Below, one piece after another: positions 16,428 to 24,138 of a stretch of 36,654 nucleotides of DNA. The stretch lies in contig JAEZAA010000316.1 of the NCBI GenBank assembly GCA_023430625.1, positions 1 through 36,654 of the forward strand, written 5' to 3'. Below the pieces are notes generated by a model. The model made no database searches, was not told where the DNA came from, and saw only the letters and a list, made by a program, of their open reading frames with translations. The number at the start of each line of letters is the position of its first letter. The stretch's first letter is position 1. The position numbers and the translations under genes are program-made. Origin of the DNA: Pseudomonadota bacterium (lineage in GTDB: Bacteria; Pseudomonadota; Gammaproteobacteria; Pseudomonadales; Oleiphilaceae).

Positions 16428-16644
16428 GGGTCCACCACCTCAATAACATGAAACTGTCCATAGCATAGCTCAGGTCCCTTTAAGCTCAACTTGGCGGCCC
16501 AACCCGGGCATTACGATTTTTTCAGAGAAAAAAATATGCCGTCCCGTGCCCAGGCCTATTCCGGATTCCCGCCTCTTGTGACATTGTTTAATGCATCCAT
16601 TTCGTTCACACCCCACCGGCAGATCGGCCGGTTCTGGAGGATCC

Positions 16645-16830
16645 ATGGGGGATGTCATCCCGTTCAAACGCCCATCCGCATCGGACAAGGCCAAAGGCAA
16701 AACCCTGTGCAAGAACGGCTTTCACAAGTGGGAGATCGTCAAGGAAAAGCAGTTTGACGTTCAGCAGGGCAAGCTGGTCACCCTTTATCGCTGCGCCCGC
16801 TGCGGTGTACAGAAGGTCAAGGCGCTGTAA
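16645..16830 (+). CDS. Small CxxC protein, 61 residues
   Basis: The product begins MGDVIPFKRPSASDKAKGKT and is rich in Lys and Arg. It has a Cys in TLCKNGFHKW and a C-terminal YRCARCGVQKVK, so three Cys and a His could bind zinc like a small ribbon. I recall similar uncharacterised proteins in related gammaproteobacteria but can name no function. I chose the ATG at 16645, which has GGAGG seven bases upstream, rather than the in-frame ATG at 16591. It is divergent from the TonB-like gene and 81 bases upstream of trxC. Confidence 0.75.
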   Translation: MGDVIPFKRPSASDKAKGKTLCKNGFHKWEIVKEKQFDVQQGKLVTLYRCARCGVQKVKAL

Positions 16831-16911
16831 CGCTACCTGCATCGTCCTTGAAAGGCCGCGGTCGCGCCCTTATCTTGCAGAATACCGATCCGTTGGAAAA
16901 ATGGGTTCCTT

Positions 16912-17352
16912 ATGGCTGCTATTCAACAGATCCTGTGCCCTCAGTGTCTAACCCCCAATCGGGTGCCGGCCACGCGTCTGACCGAGCATCCAAACTGCGG
17001 CAAGTGTAAGCGCCCCCTGTTCACGGGGCACCCCATGGATCTCAATGAGCAGAGTTTTCAGAAACTTCTGAACCAGAATGAAACGCCGGTCGTGGTGGAT
17101 TTCTGGGCCGCCTGGTGCGGGCCCTGCAAAATGATGGCGCCTCATTTCGAGGCCGCAGCCATGCAGCTCGAACCCCACTTTCGTCTGGCGAAGCTGAATA
17201 CGGAAGAGGCGCCCAATGTGTCCGGCCGTTTTGGTATCCGCAGCATCCCGACGCTGATCGCCTTTCACCAGGGCCGTGAGGTTGCCCGCATGTCCGGTGC
17301 GCTCAATCAGTCCCAGCTGATCCAGTGGATTCGCAGTCTGAATCTTGGCTAA
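16912..17352 (+). CDS. trxC: Thioredoxin 2
   Basis: This cytoplasmic thiol-disulfide reductant has the active site WCGPC (Cys69, Cys72). It also has an N-terminal zinc-binding extension with two CxxC pairs (Cys9/Cys12 and Cys29/Cys32), which marks TrxC rather than TrxA. The 146-residue length fits. In E. coli trxC is under OxyR; I saw no clear OxyR site here. The last 50 bases overlap the end of the opposite-strand pseudouridine synthase gene. Confidence 0.95.
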   Translation: MAAIQQILCPQCLTPNRVPATRLTEHPNCGKCKRPLFTGHPMDLNEQSFQKLLNQNETPVVVDFWAAWCGPCKMMAPHFEAAAMQLEPHFRLAKLNTEEAPNVSGRFGIRSIPTLIAFHQGREVARMSGALNQSQLIQWIRSLNLG

Positions 17353-18127
17353 GGTCCTCGTCCCTGTCCTCGGGAGACGCCCGCCCCACCAGCTTCAGCA
17401 ATGCCGGTGCCAGCGCTGGCCAGGGCTGATTCCAGGGTGGCGCCAGCTGCTGTAACTGAGCTTGCAATGGCTGAAGTGAAAATGCCGCACCATCCGCCGG
17501 CGGCGCCATGACCTCGATGAGGCCGTCCTCCCAGGGAAACCGCAAGCCCCAGGCATGGAGATAGGTGCGCTCGGGTTGCGAGATTATTGGCCGCCGCACC
17601 GGTGACGAAGCGAGACCGCCATAGAGCGGATCGCCCCAGACCGGGGTGCCGAGACTTTTCATGGCCACCCGAATCTGATGGGTTCTACCAGTCGTTGGCT
17701 TCAGCAGGAACCAGCGCAGTGCTGGCTCACCGGATTCCGCAATGGAACCGCTGAAAAACTGGGTGACCGCAGGGCGTGCTCGGGTATGGAGCAACTTCCA
17801 GGTGGCGCGCCGGCTGCGGGCCATGTCGCCAACGATCAGCCCCTGTTTCTTAGCGGGTTTGCGGTCGGCCAGCGCCAGATAATACTTCTCGACACGGCGT
17901 TCCCGGAAAGCGGCGGACAGTTGCCGGTTGGCGTCCTCGTCCTTGGCCAGCAACAAAACACCGGAGGTCACCTTGTCCAGACGATGGACCGGGTAAAGTT
18001 CAGGTAAACCCAGCTCGCTTTTGACCAGCGTCAGGATGCCGGGGACCTGCCCCTCCTGATGCATGCCAACGCCAGGCGGCTTGTTGATGACCAGAAATCG
18101 TGGATGATCCAACAATACCCGTACCAT
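17303..18127 (-). CDS. RluA-like pseudouridine synthase
   Basis: A second RluA-superfamily pseudouridine synthase, without an S4 domain. The catalytic motif is HRLDK at residues 48-52 (Asp51), with GRTHQIRVAMKSLGTPVWGDPLYGG as the later family block (split by position here, residues about 170-195). The first residues VLLDHPRFLVINKPPGVGMHQ are typical of a subgroup of stand-alone synthases. It is 274 residues with an acidic C-terminal tail (EDRDEDLSQDSD). The tail-encoding end overlaps the 3' end of trxC by 50 bases in convergent orientation. Target RNA unknown. Confidence 0.86.
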   Translation of the reverse strand: MVRVLLDHPRFLVINKPPGVGMHQEGQVPGILTLVKSELGLPELYPVHRLDKVTSGVLLLAKDEDANRQLSAAFRERRVEKYYLALADRKPAKKQGLIVGDMARSRRATWKLLHTRARPAVTQFFSGSIAESGEPALRWFLLKPTTGRTHQIRVAMKSLGTPVWGDPLYGGLASSPVRRPIISQPERTYLHAWGLRFPWEDGLIEVMAPPADGAAFSLQPLQAQLQQLAPPWNQPWPALAPALLKLVGRASPEDRDEDLSQDSDCESTGSAGTD

Positions 18128-18181
18128 GGCGACCTCTCAGTTCAGATCGCCGCAGTATACCGGGTATCCGCGTAGCGCGAA

Positions 18182-18541
18182 CTAGTGTGCCCGCCGTGCC
18201 GCGCCCTGGGCCCGTACATCCGCCAGATTGACCACGACACCCGGTGCCGAATCGGGTGAGTCACCTCGCGCATTGGGAGGCGTGTCGTTCAGCAAGCTTT
18301 CGCGCAGTTCCATAAAGGAGTCATGCATCATGCGCGAGATCGTCAGGCAGGCCGCCATGGGAGTACGGGACAGGCGGATGGTCGCGTCGATGCGAAACTG
18401 CAGCCCCCGCAGACGCCGCTGGGTGCGTTCATTGGATGCCGATGCGATGACCTCTTCAATCATCTCCCGGCGCAATCGCTCCAGCTCCGCCGGGTTCGAT
18501 TGGGCCAGCGCCACCAACTCATCAAAATCGGGTAGGTTCAT
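18182..18541 (-). CDS. DUF3135-family protein
   Basis: A 119-residue soluble protein beginning MNLPDFDELVALAQSNPAEL, a pattern I recognise as DUF3135, a family of unknown function in gammaproteobacteria. It is mainly helical with many Arg and Glu residues (about 20-85) and a disordered Pro/Asp-rich end. I chose the ATG at 18541, preceded by GAGGAA at good spacing, over the in-frame ATG at 18562. It lies 54 bases upstream of the RluA-like gene on the same strand and may be co-transcribed with it. Confidence 0.75.
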   Translation of the reverse strand: MNLPDFDELVALAQSNPAELERLRREMIEEVIASASNERTQRRLRGLQFRIDATIRLSRTPMAACLTISRMMHDSFMELRESLLNDTPPNARGDSPDSAPGVVVNLADVRAQGAARRAH

Positions 18542-18731
18542 TCCATCTTCCTCTGACTGCACCTTTCCCGGACCTCCCCGGGATCATCCAACGCGTCCCG
18601 GCAAGAACCTTCTGATTGTCTGCATATTCCGTGCATATGATAGAGATCGGCGACAGCGGCGTCCGTGACCGCCATACCATCCAGGAGGACGTCTGATCAG
18701 AAAACAACCAAAAGAAAAATGGACTGGAGAA

Positions 18732-18748
18732 GCCGGGCTCTACCCGGC
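18732..18748 (-). terminator. Likely terminator after the UbiB-like gene
   Basis: GCCGGG and CCCGGC form a 6-bp stem with a 5-base loop directly after the UbiB-like gene. On the minus strand a T-rich run follows after a 12-base gap, so it is an imperfect intrinsic terminator. Confidence 0.5.
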
Positions 18749-18754
18749 AGGCAA

Positions 18755-20758
18755 TCAGCTTAGAAATGGCAGGTGTTGCTGGAAGCGCTCCACCTGGACC
18801 GACATGCGATCACGCGCCAGATTCAGCGGAAAGAGTGCAAGATCCCGCACGATGTCCCGCAACATGGTGGTCTTGGGGATGTCTGCATAAAGATTGGCAT
18901 AGGTACCGGCCATGGCCACCAGCGAACGTGACAGGTGCAGGTAATCACTCTGCACCACAATGCCGAGCTGATAGCTGTTGGACAGTAGATGCATGACACA
19001 TTGCAGGCGCCGATGCAGGCCTTCCGTGCCCTCGGCACGCAAGGTCCGCAGCATGTTGCGGTCCAGTGGCACCACATTGCGCTTGCGCAGGGTTTCATCC
19101 AGCGCCTCGCGGATTTCCGCGCGGCGGCGCTGGTTCTCCTCCGGCTGGGTACTCATCTCGATCAACGCATCGGCCAGACGGTCGGTCTCCCCCAGCAGGG
19201 CGCCGGCAATGTAGTTCCACACCAGGTGCCACTTACCCCGCATGTTCACCGCATTGCCCCAGTCGATCAGGAACAGGTCGCCATCCTCGGCCACCATGAT
19301 ATTGCCCGGATGCAGATCCCCGTGGAATTCGTTGTAGACCAGAATGTGCTGCAGCATGGTGTACAGAAGCTTCTCCGCCACCTTGCGCTGGAACCGGTGG
19401 CGATCGCGGCCGTGGCGCAGCGCAATGGCTCGATTCACCGCCATGGCGTGCTCCACGTACTCCATTTCCAGTATCCGGCCCGAGGATTGAAACAGCTGAG
19501 GCACATGCCAGACCTTGGTCTGCCGCGCCCGCTCGGCGAAGCGCCGCTGGATCGCGGCCTCATCCTCGAAATTGAGCTCCTGCTCAAACCCCCGGTTGAA
19601 CTCTTTGACCTGCCGCGACATGGCCTCGAGAAACGGCAGCAACTTGGAATGGGGTGCCCAGTACTGGCTGCTGATCAACATCAGCTCCAGCGCCAACGTT
19701 CCCATCTGGAATTCGCGCTCCAGATTATGCCGCGCCACCTTCACCACGACTGGCACCAATACCTCAATGCCATCCTTCACGACGGCCTTCTTGGCCACAT
19801 AGACGGAGCCGATGGAGCCGGAGCGCAGCGGCTTATTGAGGTCGAGTTGGAAATACATTTCCGCCGGCGTTTTGCCAAAGCATTCCAGGAAGGCGATGGT
19901 CACCTCCTCCGGCGTCATGGGCGTCACGTCTTCCTGGAAAACCCGCAGCTCCTTGGCGATCTCGTCCGGCAGGAAGTCGGCGTTGGCCGCCGCGACCTGG
20001 GCCATTTTGATAAACAGCGGGCCGAACTCTCGTACCATCTGCGCGACGATCTGCGCCTGGGCGGCAAAGTCCTTGGGATCAGTTTGCAGAAACGGCTTGA
20101 TGTAGCGGATCGCACGGATCTGGCGGCGCAGAATCAGCAGGTCGCCCCGCAACACGTGCACCTTCTGCATCATCTCGCCCAGCGCGATCTGGTTGAAGCG
20201 GCGGATCTGCTTGACCCGGTTGACCAGATCGACGATCAGCGGCTCGTAGGTGCGTAAGACAGAACGCACGATATCCAGGTTGAGTTCCACCAGGCCTTTC
20301 AGCTCTGGCGCACTCATGAGTTCATGGAAGAAGGTCCAGAACTCGTTGATGATGGGATCGGGAATTTCCACCGGGCTGCGCGCCACCACCTGGTTGACCA
20401 GGAAGCGGATCAGGTTTTCCGTGGTTTCCTCATTGGGCAGTACCCGTGCCTTGCGCAGATAGCTGGTAAAGGCCCGCGATTGGCTGGTGACCGGATGGCG
20501 GTAGAGCGCCTCGAACAGTTGATCGAGCGCCTCGCCCAGCTCTTCGCGCCGAATTTCGGTATCGTTGAGCAACAGCTGGGCAATCGGCCAGAAAGCTTTG
20601 GGCAGCTTCATGGTGCTGATCGCGAATCTTCCCGCGCCGCGCAGCACTAGGTCAGTCCGTTCCTTCAGTACTGGCAAGTTGATTTCGATGAGTTTCTTAC
20701 TGTCCTGCCCGCCCATAAACTCCGCTGGCTCCACGCCTACGTCTACCTTGAGTGGCAT
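18755..20758 (-). CDS. Atypical UbiB/ABC1-family protein kinase-like protein
   Basis: This 667-residue protein belongs to the UbiB/ABC1/AarF protein-kinase-like family. The C-terminal half has a KxGQ-like segment (K251-M-A-Q254, then NADFLPDEIAKELRVFQEDV), a nucleotide loop GSIGSVY (314-320), VVVKVAR with the likely catalytic Lys340, HGDLHPGN (479-486) and IDWGN (498-502). Usual UbiB members read KFGQ, ASIAQVH and IDFG, so three signature motifs differ. The first 220 residues are mostly helical and unlike UbiB. No UbiE/UbiJ neighbours are present, so a ubiquinone role is doubtful. The missing C-terminal membrane helices also differ from UbiB. The start at 20758 is the only good one. Confidence 0.8.
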   Translation of the reverse strand: MPLKVDVGVEPAEFMGGQDSKKLIEINLPVLKERTDLVLRGAGRFAISTMKLPKAFWPIAQLLLNDTEIRREELGEALDQLFEALYRHPVTSQSRAFTSYLRKARVLPNEETTENLIRFLVNQVVARSPVEIPDPIINEFWTFFHELMSAPELKGLVELNLDIVRSVLRTYEPLIVDLVNRVKQIRRFNQIALGEMMQKVHVLRGDLLILRRQIRAIRYIKPFLQTDPKDFAAQAQIVAQMVREFGPLFIKMAQVAAANADFLPDEIAKELRVFQEDVTPMTPEEVTIAFLECFGKTPAEMYFQLDLNKPLRSGSIGSVYVAKKAVVKDGIEVLVPVVVKVARHNLEREFQMGTLALELMLISSQYWAPHSKLLPFLEAMSRQVKEFNRGFEQELNFEDEAAIQRRFAERARQTKVWHVPQLFQSSGRILEMEYVEHAMAVNRAIALRHGRDRHRFQRKVAEKLLYTMLQHILVYNEFHGDLHPGNIMVAEDGDLFLIDWGNAVNMRGKWHLVWNYIAGALLGETDRLADALIEMSTQPEENQRRRAEIREALDETLRKRNVVPLDRNMLRTLRAEGTEGLHRRLQCVMHLLSNSYQLGIVVQSDYLHLSRSLVAMAGTYANLYADIPKTTMLRDIVRDLALFPLNLARDRMSVQVERFQQHLPFLS

Positions 20759-20900
20759 ATCTTACTCTATTCGGCAAACGGAAGTCTGCGCGCATGGGCG
20801 TCCGGGACCTTGCCCCGCCCCCGTCGGCTTGGGGCTCCGCGCCGACCACTGTAGGCTTTACGGAGCGCAGGCGCTGTAAAATAGCCCTAACGTATAGGTT

Positions 20901-20922
20901 CGCGAATCCTGTATACTTCGCG
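20901..20922 (+). promoter_or_regulatory. Inverted repeat over a -10-like element upstream of deaD
   Basis: CGCGAA-N10-TTCGCG encloses the hexamer TATACT (20912-20917), about 90 bases upstream of the deaD start codon. This is consistent with a promoter and operator giving a fairly long leader, as is common for cold-induced deaD genes. No clear -35 is seen. Confidence 0.4.
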
Positions 20923-21007
20923 CTCTCATTTTTGAGGCAAGTCCGTTGGCATTGGGGAATTCTGGTGGACCGCCTCTTCTCCGTCCGCAGATAGGTCTCC
21001 TGAATTT

Positions 21008-22810
21008 ATGTCATCAGAGCAATACCCTGAATCCTTCGATACGCTCGGTCTTTCCGCTCCTGTACTCCAGGCCGTCAAAGACGTTGGCTACGAAACCCCC
21101 TCGCCCATCCAGGCCCAAAGTATTCCTGCCCTGTTGGCGGGACGCGACCTGCTGGGCCAGGCCCAGACCGGCACCGGTAAAACCGCTGCATTCGCACTGC
21201 CCCTGTTGAGCCGCATGGACGTCCGGCGCAAGGAGCCCCAATTACTGGTACTGGCGCCGACGCGCGAGTTGGCGATCCAGGTCGCCGAAGCCTTCCAGAC
21301 CTATGCCCGTCATTTGCCCGATTTCCAGGTGGCGCCCATTTACGGCGGCCAGGATTTCCGGCCCCAGCTGCGTCAACTGCAGCGCGGCGCCCAGGTGATC
21401 GTCGGCACCCCAGGCCGGGTCATGGATCATATGCGCCGTGGCACGCTCGATCTGTCCACCCTGTCGGCACTGGTACTGGACGAAGCCGACGAAATGCTGA
21501 AGATGGGCTTCGTCGACGACATCCAATGGATTCTCGAGAACTCGCCCAGCGAGCGGCAACTGGCACTCTTCTCCGCCACCATGCCCAATGCGATCCGCGA
21601 CATCGCCCGGCGCCACCTGCGCGATCCGGCGGAGATCAAGATCCAGTCCAAGACCAGCACGGTGGAAACCATCCAGCAGCGGGTCTGCTTTATCAGCAAC
21701 AACCAGAAACTGGACGCCCTGACCCGGATTCTGGAAGCCGAAGAATTCGACGGCATGATCATTTTCGCCCGCACCAAGAACGCCACGGCGGAACTGGCCG
21801 AGAAGCTGGAAGCGCGCGGCTTTTCCGCGGCGGCATTGAACGGCGATATGAATCAGCAACTGCGCGAGCGCACCATCGAGCGCCTGAAAACCAACAAGCT
21901 CGACATTATCGTGGCCACCGATGTGGCCGCCCGCGGCATTGACGTGGAACGCGTCAGTCACGTGGTGAACTACGACATCCCGTACGACACGGAAGCCTAT
22001 GTTCACCGCATCGGGCGCACTGGCCGAGCCGGCCGTACCGGCATCGCCATCCTATTCGTGACGCCCCGCGAGCGTCACCTGCTGCGCTCCATCGAGAAGG
22101 CGACACGGCATCCGATCGAGCAAATGCAGATTCCGTCTGCCCAGCTTGTGGCGGAGCGCCGGATCGACCAGTTCAAGTCCCAGGTTGCGGAAGTTCTCGC
22201 CAATCAGGATCTGGACTTCTTCCAGAACGTCGTCGACCGTGTTTGCGGCGAATTGGAAACCGATGCGGCAAACGTGGCCGCCGCCCTGACCTACCTGGCT
22301 CAGAAGCAACAGCCATTTGTGGTCGAGGAAATGCGCATTCGCGAAGAGCGTGGCGCCACCCGCAGCGACAGCTACCGCAGTGACTCTGCGCGCCCCGAGC
22401 GCAGTCGAGGCGACAGCGAGCGTCCACGTCGGCGCGGCAAGGAACTGCCCGAACTGGAAGCCGGCATGAAGCGCTATCGGATCGAAGTCGGTCACGCGCA
22501 TCAGGTATCCCCCCGTGAAATCGTGGGTGCGATTGCCAACGAAGGCGGCATCGACGGCAAGCATATTGGCCCGATTGTCATTTTTGACGATTTCACCACC
22601 GTGGATCTGCCCGATGGTATGCCCCGGGATATTGAGCAGCACTTGAAGAAAACCCGGGTCAAAGGCCAACCGATGCGGATCTCCGAGTTTGACGGCAACG
22701 CCCCGACGGGTGATTCGCGCCCGGCACGCGCCGCCACACGTCGGCCTGCGCCACGGGATCGCGGAGGCGACACGCCACCACCCAAGCGGCGCACCCGGAA
22801 AGAGAGCTAG
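21008..22810 (+). CDS. deaD: DEAD-box ATP-dependent RNA helicase DeaD/CsdA
   Basis: DeaD unwinds RNA in ribosome assembly and mRNA decay, especially in the cold. The 600-residue protein carries the Q motif, AQTGTGKT (52-59), PTRELA, DEAD (158-161), SAT (189-191), then the second RecA domain with ATDVAARGID and HRIGRTGRAGRTG. A DbpA-type RNA-binding domain follows (about 488-560, YRIEVGHAHQVSPREIVGAI), with a basic Arg/Pro tail. The length and extra domain fit DeaD rather than RhlB or RhlE. A leader of about 90 bases or more precedes it. Confidence 0.95.
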   Translation: MSSEQYPESFDTLGLSAPVLQAVKDVGYETPSPIQAQSIPALLAGRDLLGQAQTGTGKTAAFALPLLSRMDVRRKEPQLLVLAPTRELAIQVAEAFQTYARHLPDFQVAPIYGGQDFRPQLRQLQRGAQVIVGTPGRVMDHMRRGTLDLSTLSALVLDEADEMLKMGFVDDIQWILENSPSERQLALFSATMPNAIRDIARRHLRDPAEIKIQSKTSTVETIQQRVCFISNNQKLDALTRILEAEEFDGMIIFARTKNATAELAEKLEARGFSAAALNGDMNQQLRERTIERLKTNKLDIIVATDVAARGIDVERVSHVVNYDIPYDTEAYVHRIGRTGRAGRTGIAILFVTPRERHLLRSIEKATRHPIEQMQIPSAQLVAERRIDQFKSQVAEVLANQDLDFFQNVVDRVCGELETDAANVAAALTYLAQKQQPFVVEEMRIREERGATRSDSYRSDSARPERSRGDSERPRRRGKELPELEAGMKRYRIEVGHAHQVSPREIVGAIANEGGIDGKHIGPIVIFDDFTTVDLPDGMPRDIEQHLKKTRVKGQPMRISEFDGNAPTGDSRPARAATRRPAPRDRGGDTPPPKRRTRKES

Positions 22811-22825
22811 GTCAGCCTGGCGCTC

Positions 22826-22858
22826 TTATTAACCGCCATCACTATTAACCGCCACCAC
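22826..22858 (+). repeat. Short direct repeat in the ppnP leader
   Basis: The unit ATTAACCGCCA(T/C)CA occurs twice, 16 bases apart, between deaD and ppnP. It looks like a small tandem duplication. No function is evident. Confidence 0.6.
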
Positions 22859-22886
22859 AACCTTGTTCATTTAAGAGAAAAAGAGC

Positions 22887-23168
22887 ATGTTCAAGACGAA
22901 CAGTTATTTTGACGGTAAAGTCACCTCGATCGCGTTTCAGACGGAAACCCTGCCAGCCACGGTCGGCGTGATGGCGGCCGGTGAATACGAGTTTGGCACC
23001 TCCCAGCGCGAGACCATGACCGTGATTTCGGGTGCACTCACCATTCGCCTCCCCGGTAGCGAAGACTGGATCCGCTATAACGCGGGCGACAGCTTCGTGG
23101 TGGAAGCGAACCAGAAGTTCGGCGTCAAGGTCGAAGCAGACAGCTCTTACCTCTGCTTATACGGCTAG
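22887..23168 (+). CDS. ppnP: Pyrimidine/purine nucleoside phosphorylase
   Basis: PpnP (YaiE, DUF1255) is a small cupin-fold enzyme that cleaves nucleosides with phosphate to free base and ribose 1-phosphate. The 93-residue sequence has the family blocks NSYFDGKVTSI, VGVMAAGEYEFGT, ETMTVISGALTIRLPG and SYLCLYG, closely parallel to E. coli YaiE. AAGAG precedes the ATG. It is followed by a good terminator at 23184-23209. No membrane segment, so cytoplasmic. Confidence 0.93.
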   Translation: MFKTNSYFDGKVTSIAFQTETLPATVGVMAAGEYEFGTSQRETMTVISGALTIRLPGSEDWIRYNAGDSFVVEANQKFGVKVEADSSYLCLYG

Positions 23169-23183
23169 AACTGGCAAGGAGAC

Positions 23184-23209
23184 GGCAGGGGGCTTCACCC
23201 CTGCCCTTT
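23184..23209 (+). terminator. Intrinsic terminator after ppnP
   Basis: GGCAGGGG pairs with CCCCTGCC across a 6-base loop (GCTTCA), followed by CTTTCT. The strong stem and modest T run mark the end of the ppnP transcript. Confidence 0.75.
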
Positions 23210-23385
23210 CTACGAGCATCCCACAACCCTCCTCTGCTAATGCCTGCAACATCTGCCCTCAGGGTTTCTGGTCACCATCGCACCAGCTAAATCCAAATTA
23301 ATCCCTCGCCGTTGGGCCAACCGGCCACAATCTGTACGCTAGTCGAAGCACAGCAATTCCTAATGGTTCATTCAGGAGGCTCGGC

Positions 23386-24093
23386 ATGACGAAACGCGTA
23401 CTCTTTGTACTTACCAATCACGCTGATTTGGGCGATACCGGGAAGAAAACCGGCTGGCACTGCTCGGAGGTCAGCCACCCATACCGGATTCTGACGGAGG
23501 CAGGCTGCGAAGTATCCTTTGCCAGCCCCGACGGTGGCCCAGTGCCCATGGATCCGGCGAGCGAAGACAAGAGCGACCCGGTCAACGCCAGCTTCATGGA
23601 AAATCCCATGATCCAGGCGGCCCTGATGAACACACTGTCCGCGGAGGAGATCCAGGCGGGCAACTTCCAGGCCATCTTCTTTGCCGGCGGGCACGGCACC
23701 ATGTGGGACTTCCCAGGGAGCCAGCACTTAGCCGCGGCGGCGGCACACATCTATAACACCGGCGGCATCGTTGCCGCGATCTGCCACGGTCCGGCTGCCC
23801 TGCTGGACGTACGCTTGGCCGACGGCACGCTATTAATCAAAGGCAAGGAATTGACGTCATTCTCCGACCAGGAGGAGAAAGGACTTGGACTGGAGAACAC
23901 CGTGCCATTTCTGCTGGAAACGGAACTGACCAAACGGGGCGCGCGCTTCGTCAGTGCAGCACCCGGTCAGAAGAAAGTGGTGGTTAGCGAACGGCTCGTG
24001 ACCGGTCAGAACCCGGCGTCGGCTGACGGGCTTGGCGGAGAGATCAAAAAACTGCTGGAAAAACGCTGGCAGAAAAAGGCCGAACCGGCCTGA
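23386..24093 (+). CDS. DJ-1/PfpI-family protein (Hsp31/glyoxalase III-like)
   Basis: This 235-residue protein has the nucleophile-elbow motif AICHGPAALL with Cys133 followed by His134, and a conserved Glu28 in the GWHCSEVSHPY segment, as in the DJ-1/PfpI superfamily branch with Hsp31-like glyoxalases. Such proteins handle methylglyoxal or damaged proteins under stress, or act as holdases. The family also carries a cysteine-nucleophile amidotransferase-like fold often annotated type 1 glutamine amidotransferase. AGGAGG precedes the ATG. The exact activity is not shown by sequence alone. Confidence 0.88.
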   Translation: MTKRVLFVLTNHADLGDTGKKTGWHCSEVSHPYRILTEAGCEVSFASPDGGPVPMDPASEDKSDPVNASFMENPMIQAALMNTLSAEEIQAGNFQAIFFAGGHGTMWDFPGSQHLAAAAAHIYNTGGIVAAICHGPAALLDVRLADGTLLIKGKELTSFSDQEEKGLGLENTVPFLLETELTKRGARFVSAAPGQKKVVVSERLVTGQNPASADGLGGEIKKLLEKRWQKKAEPA

Positions 24094-24138
24094 CTCCCGC
24101 ACGCAGGACCAAGCGGCGGGATCAGGCGCGCTGTCACC

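Noticed and set aside
18989..20257. A 422-codon plus-strand frame
   Set aside because: Antisense to the UbiB-like gene, with no recognisable motif and no ribosome binding site.
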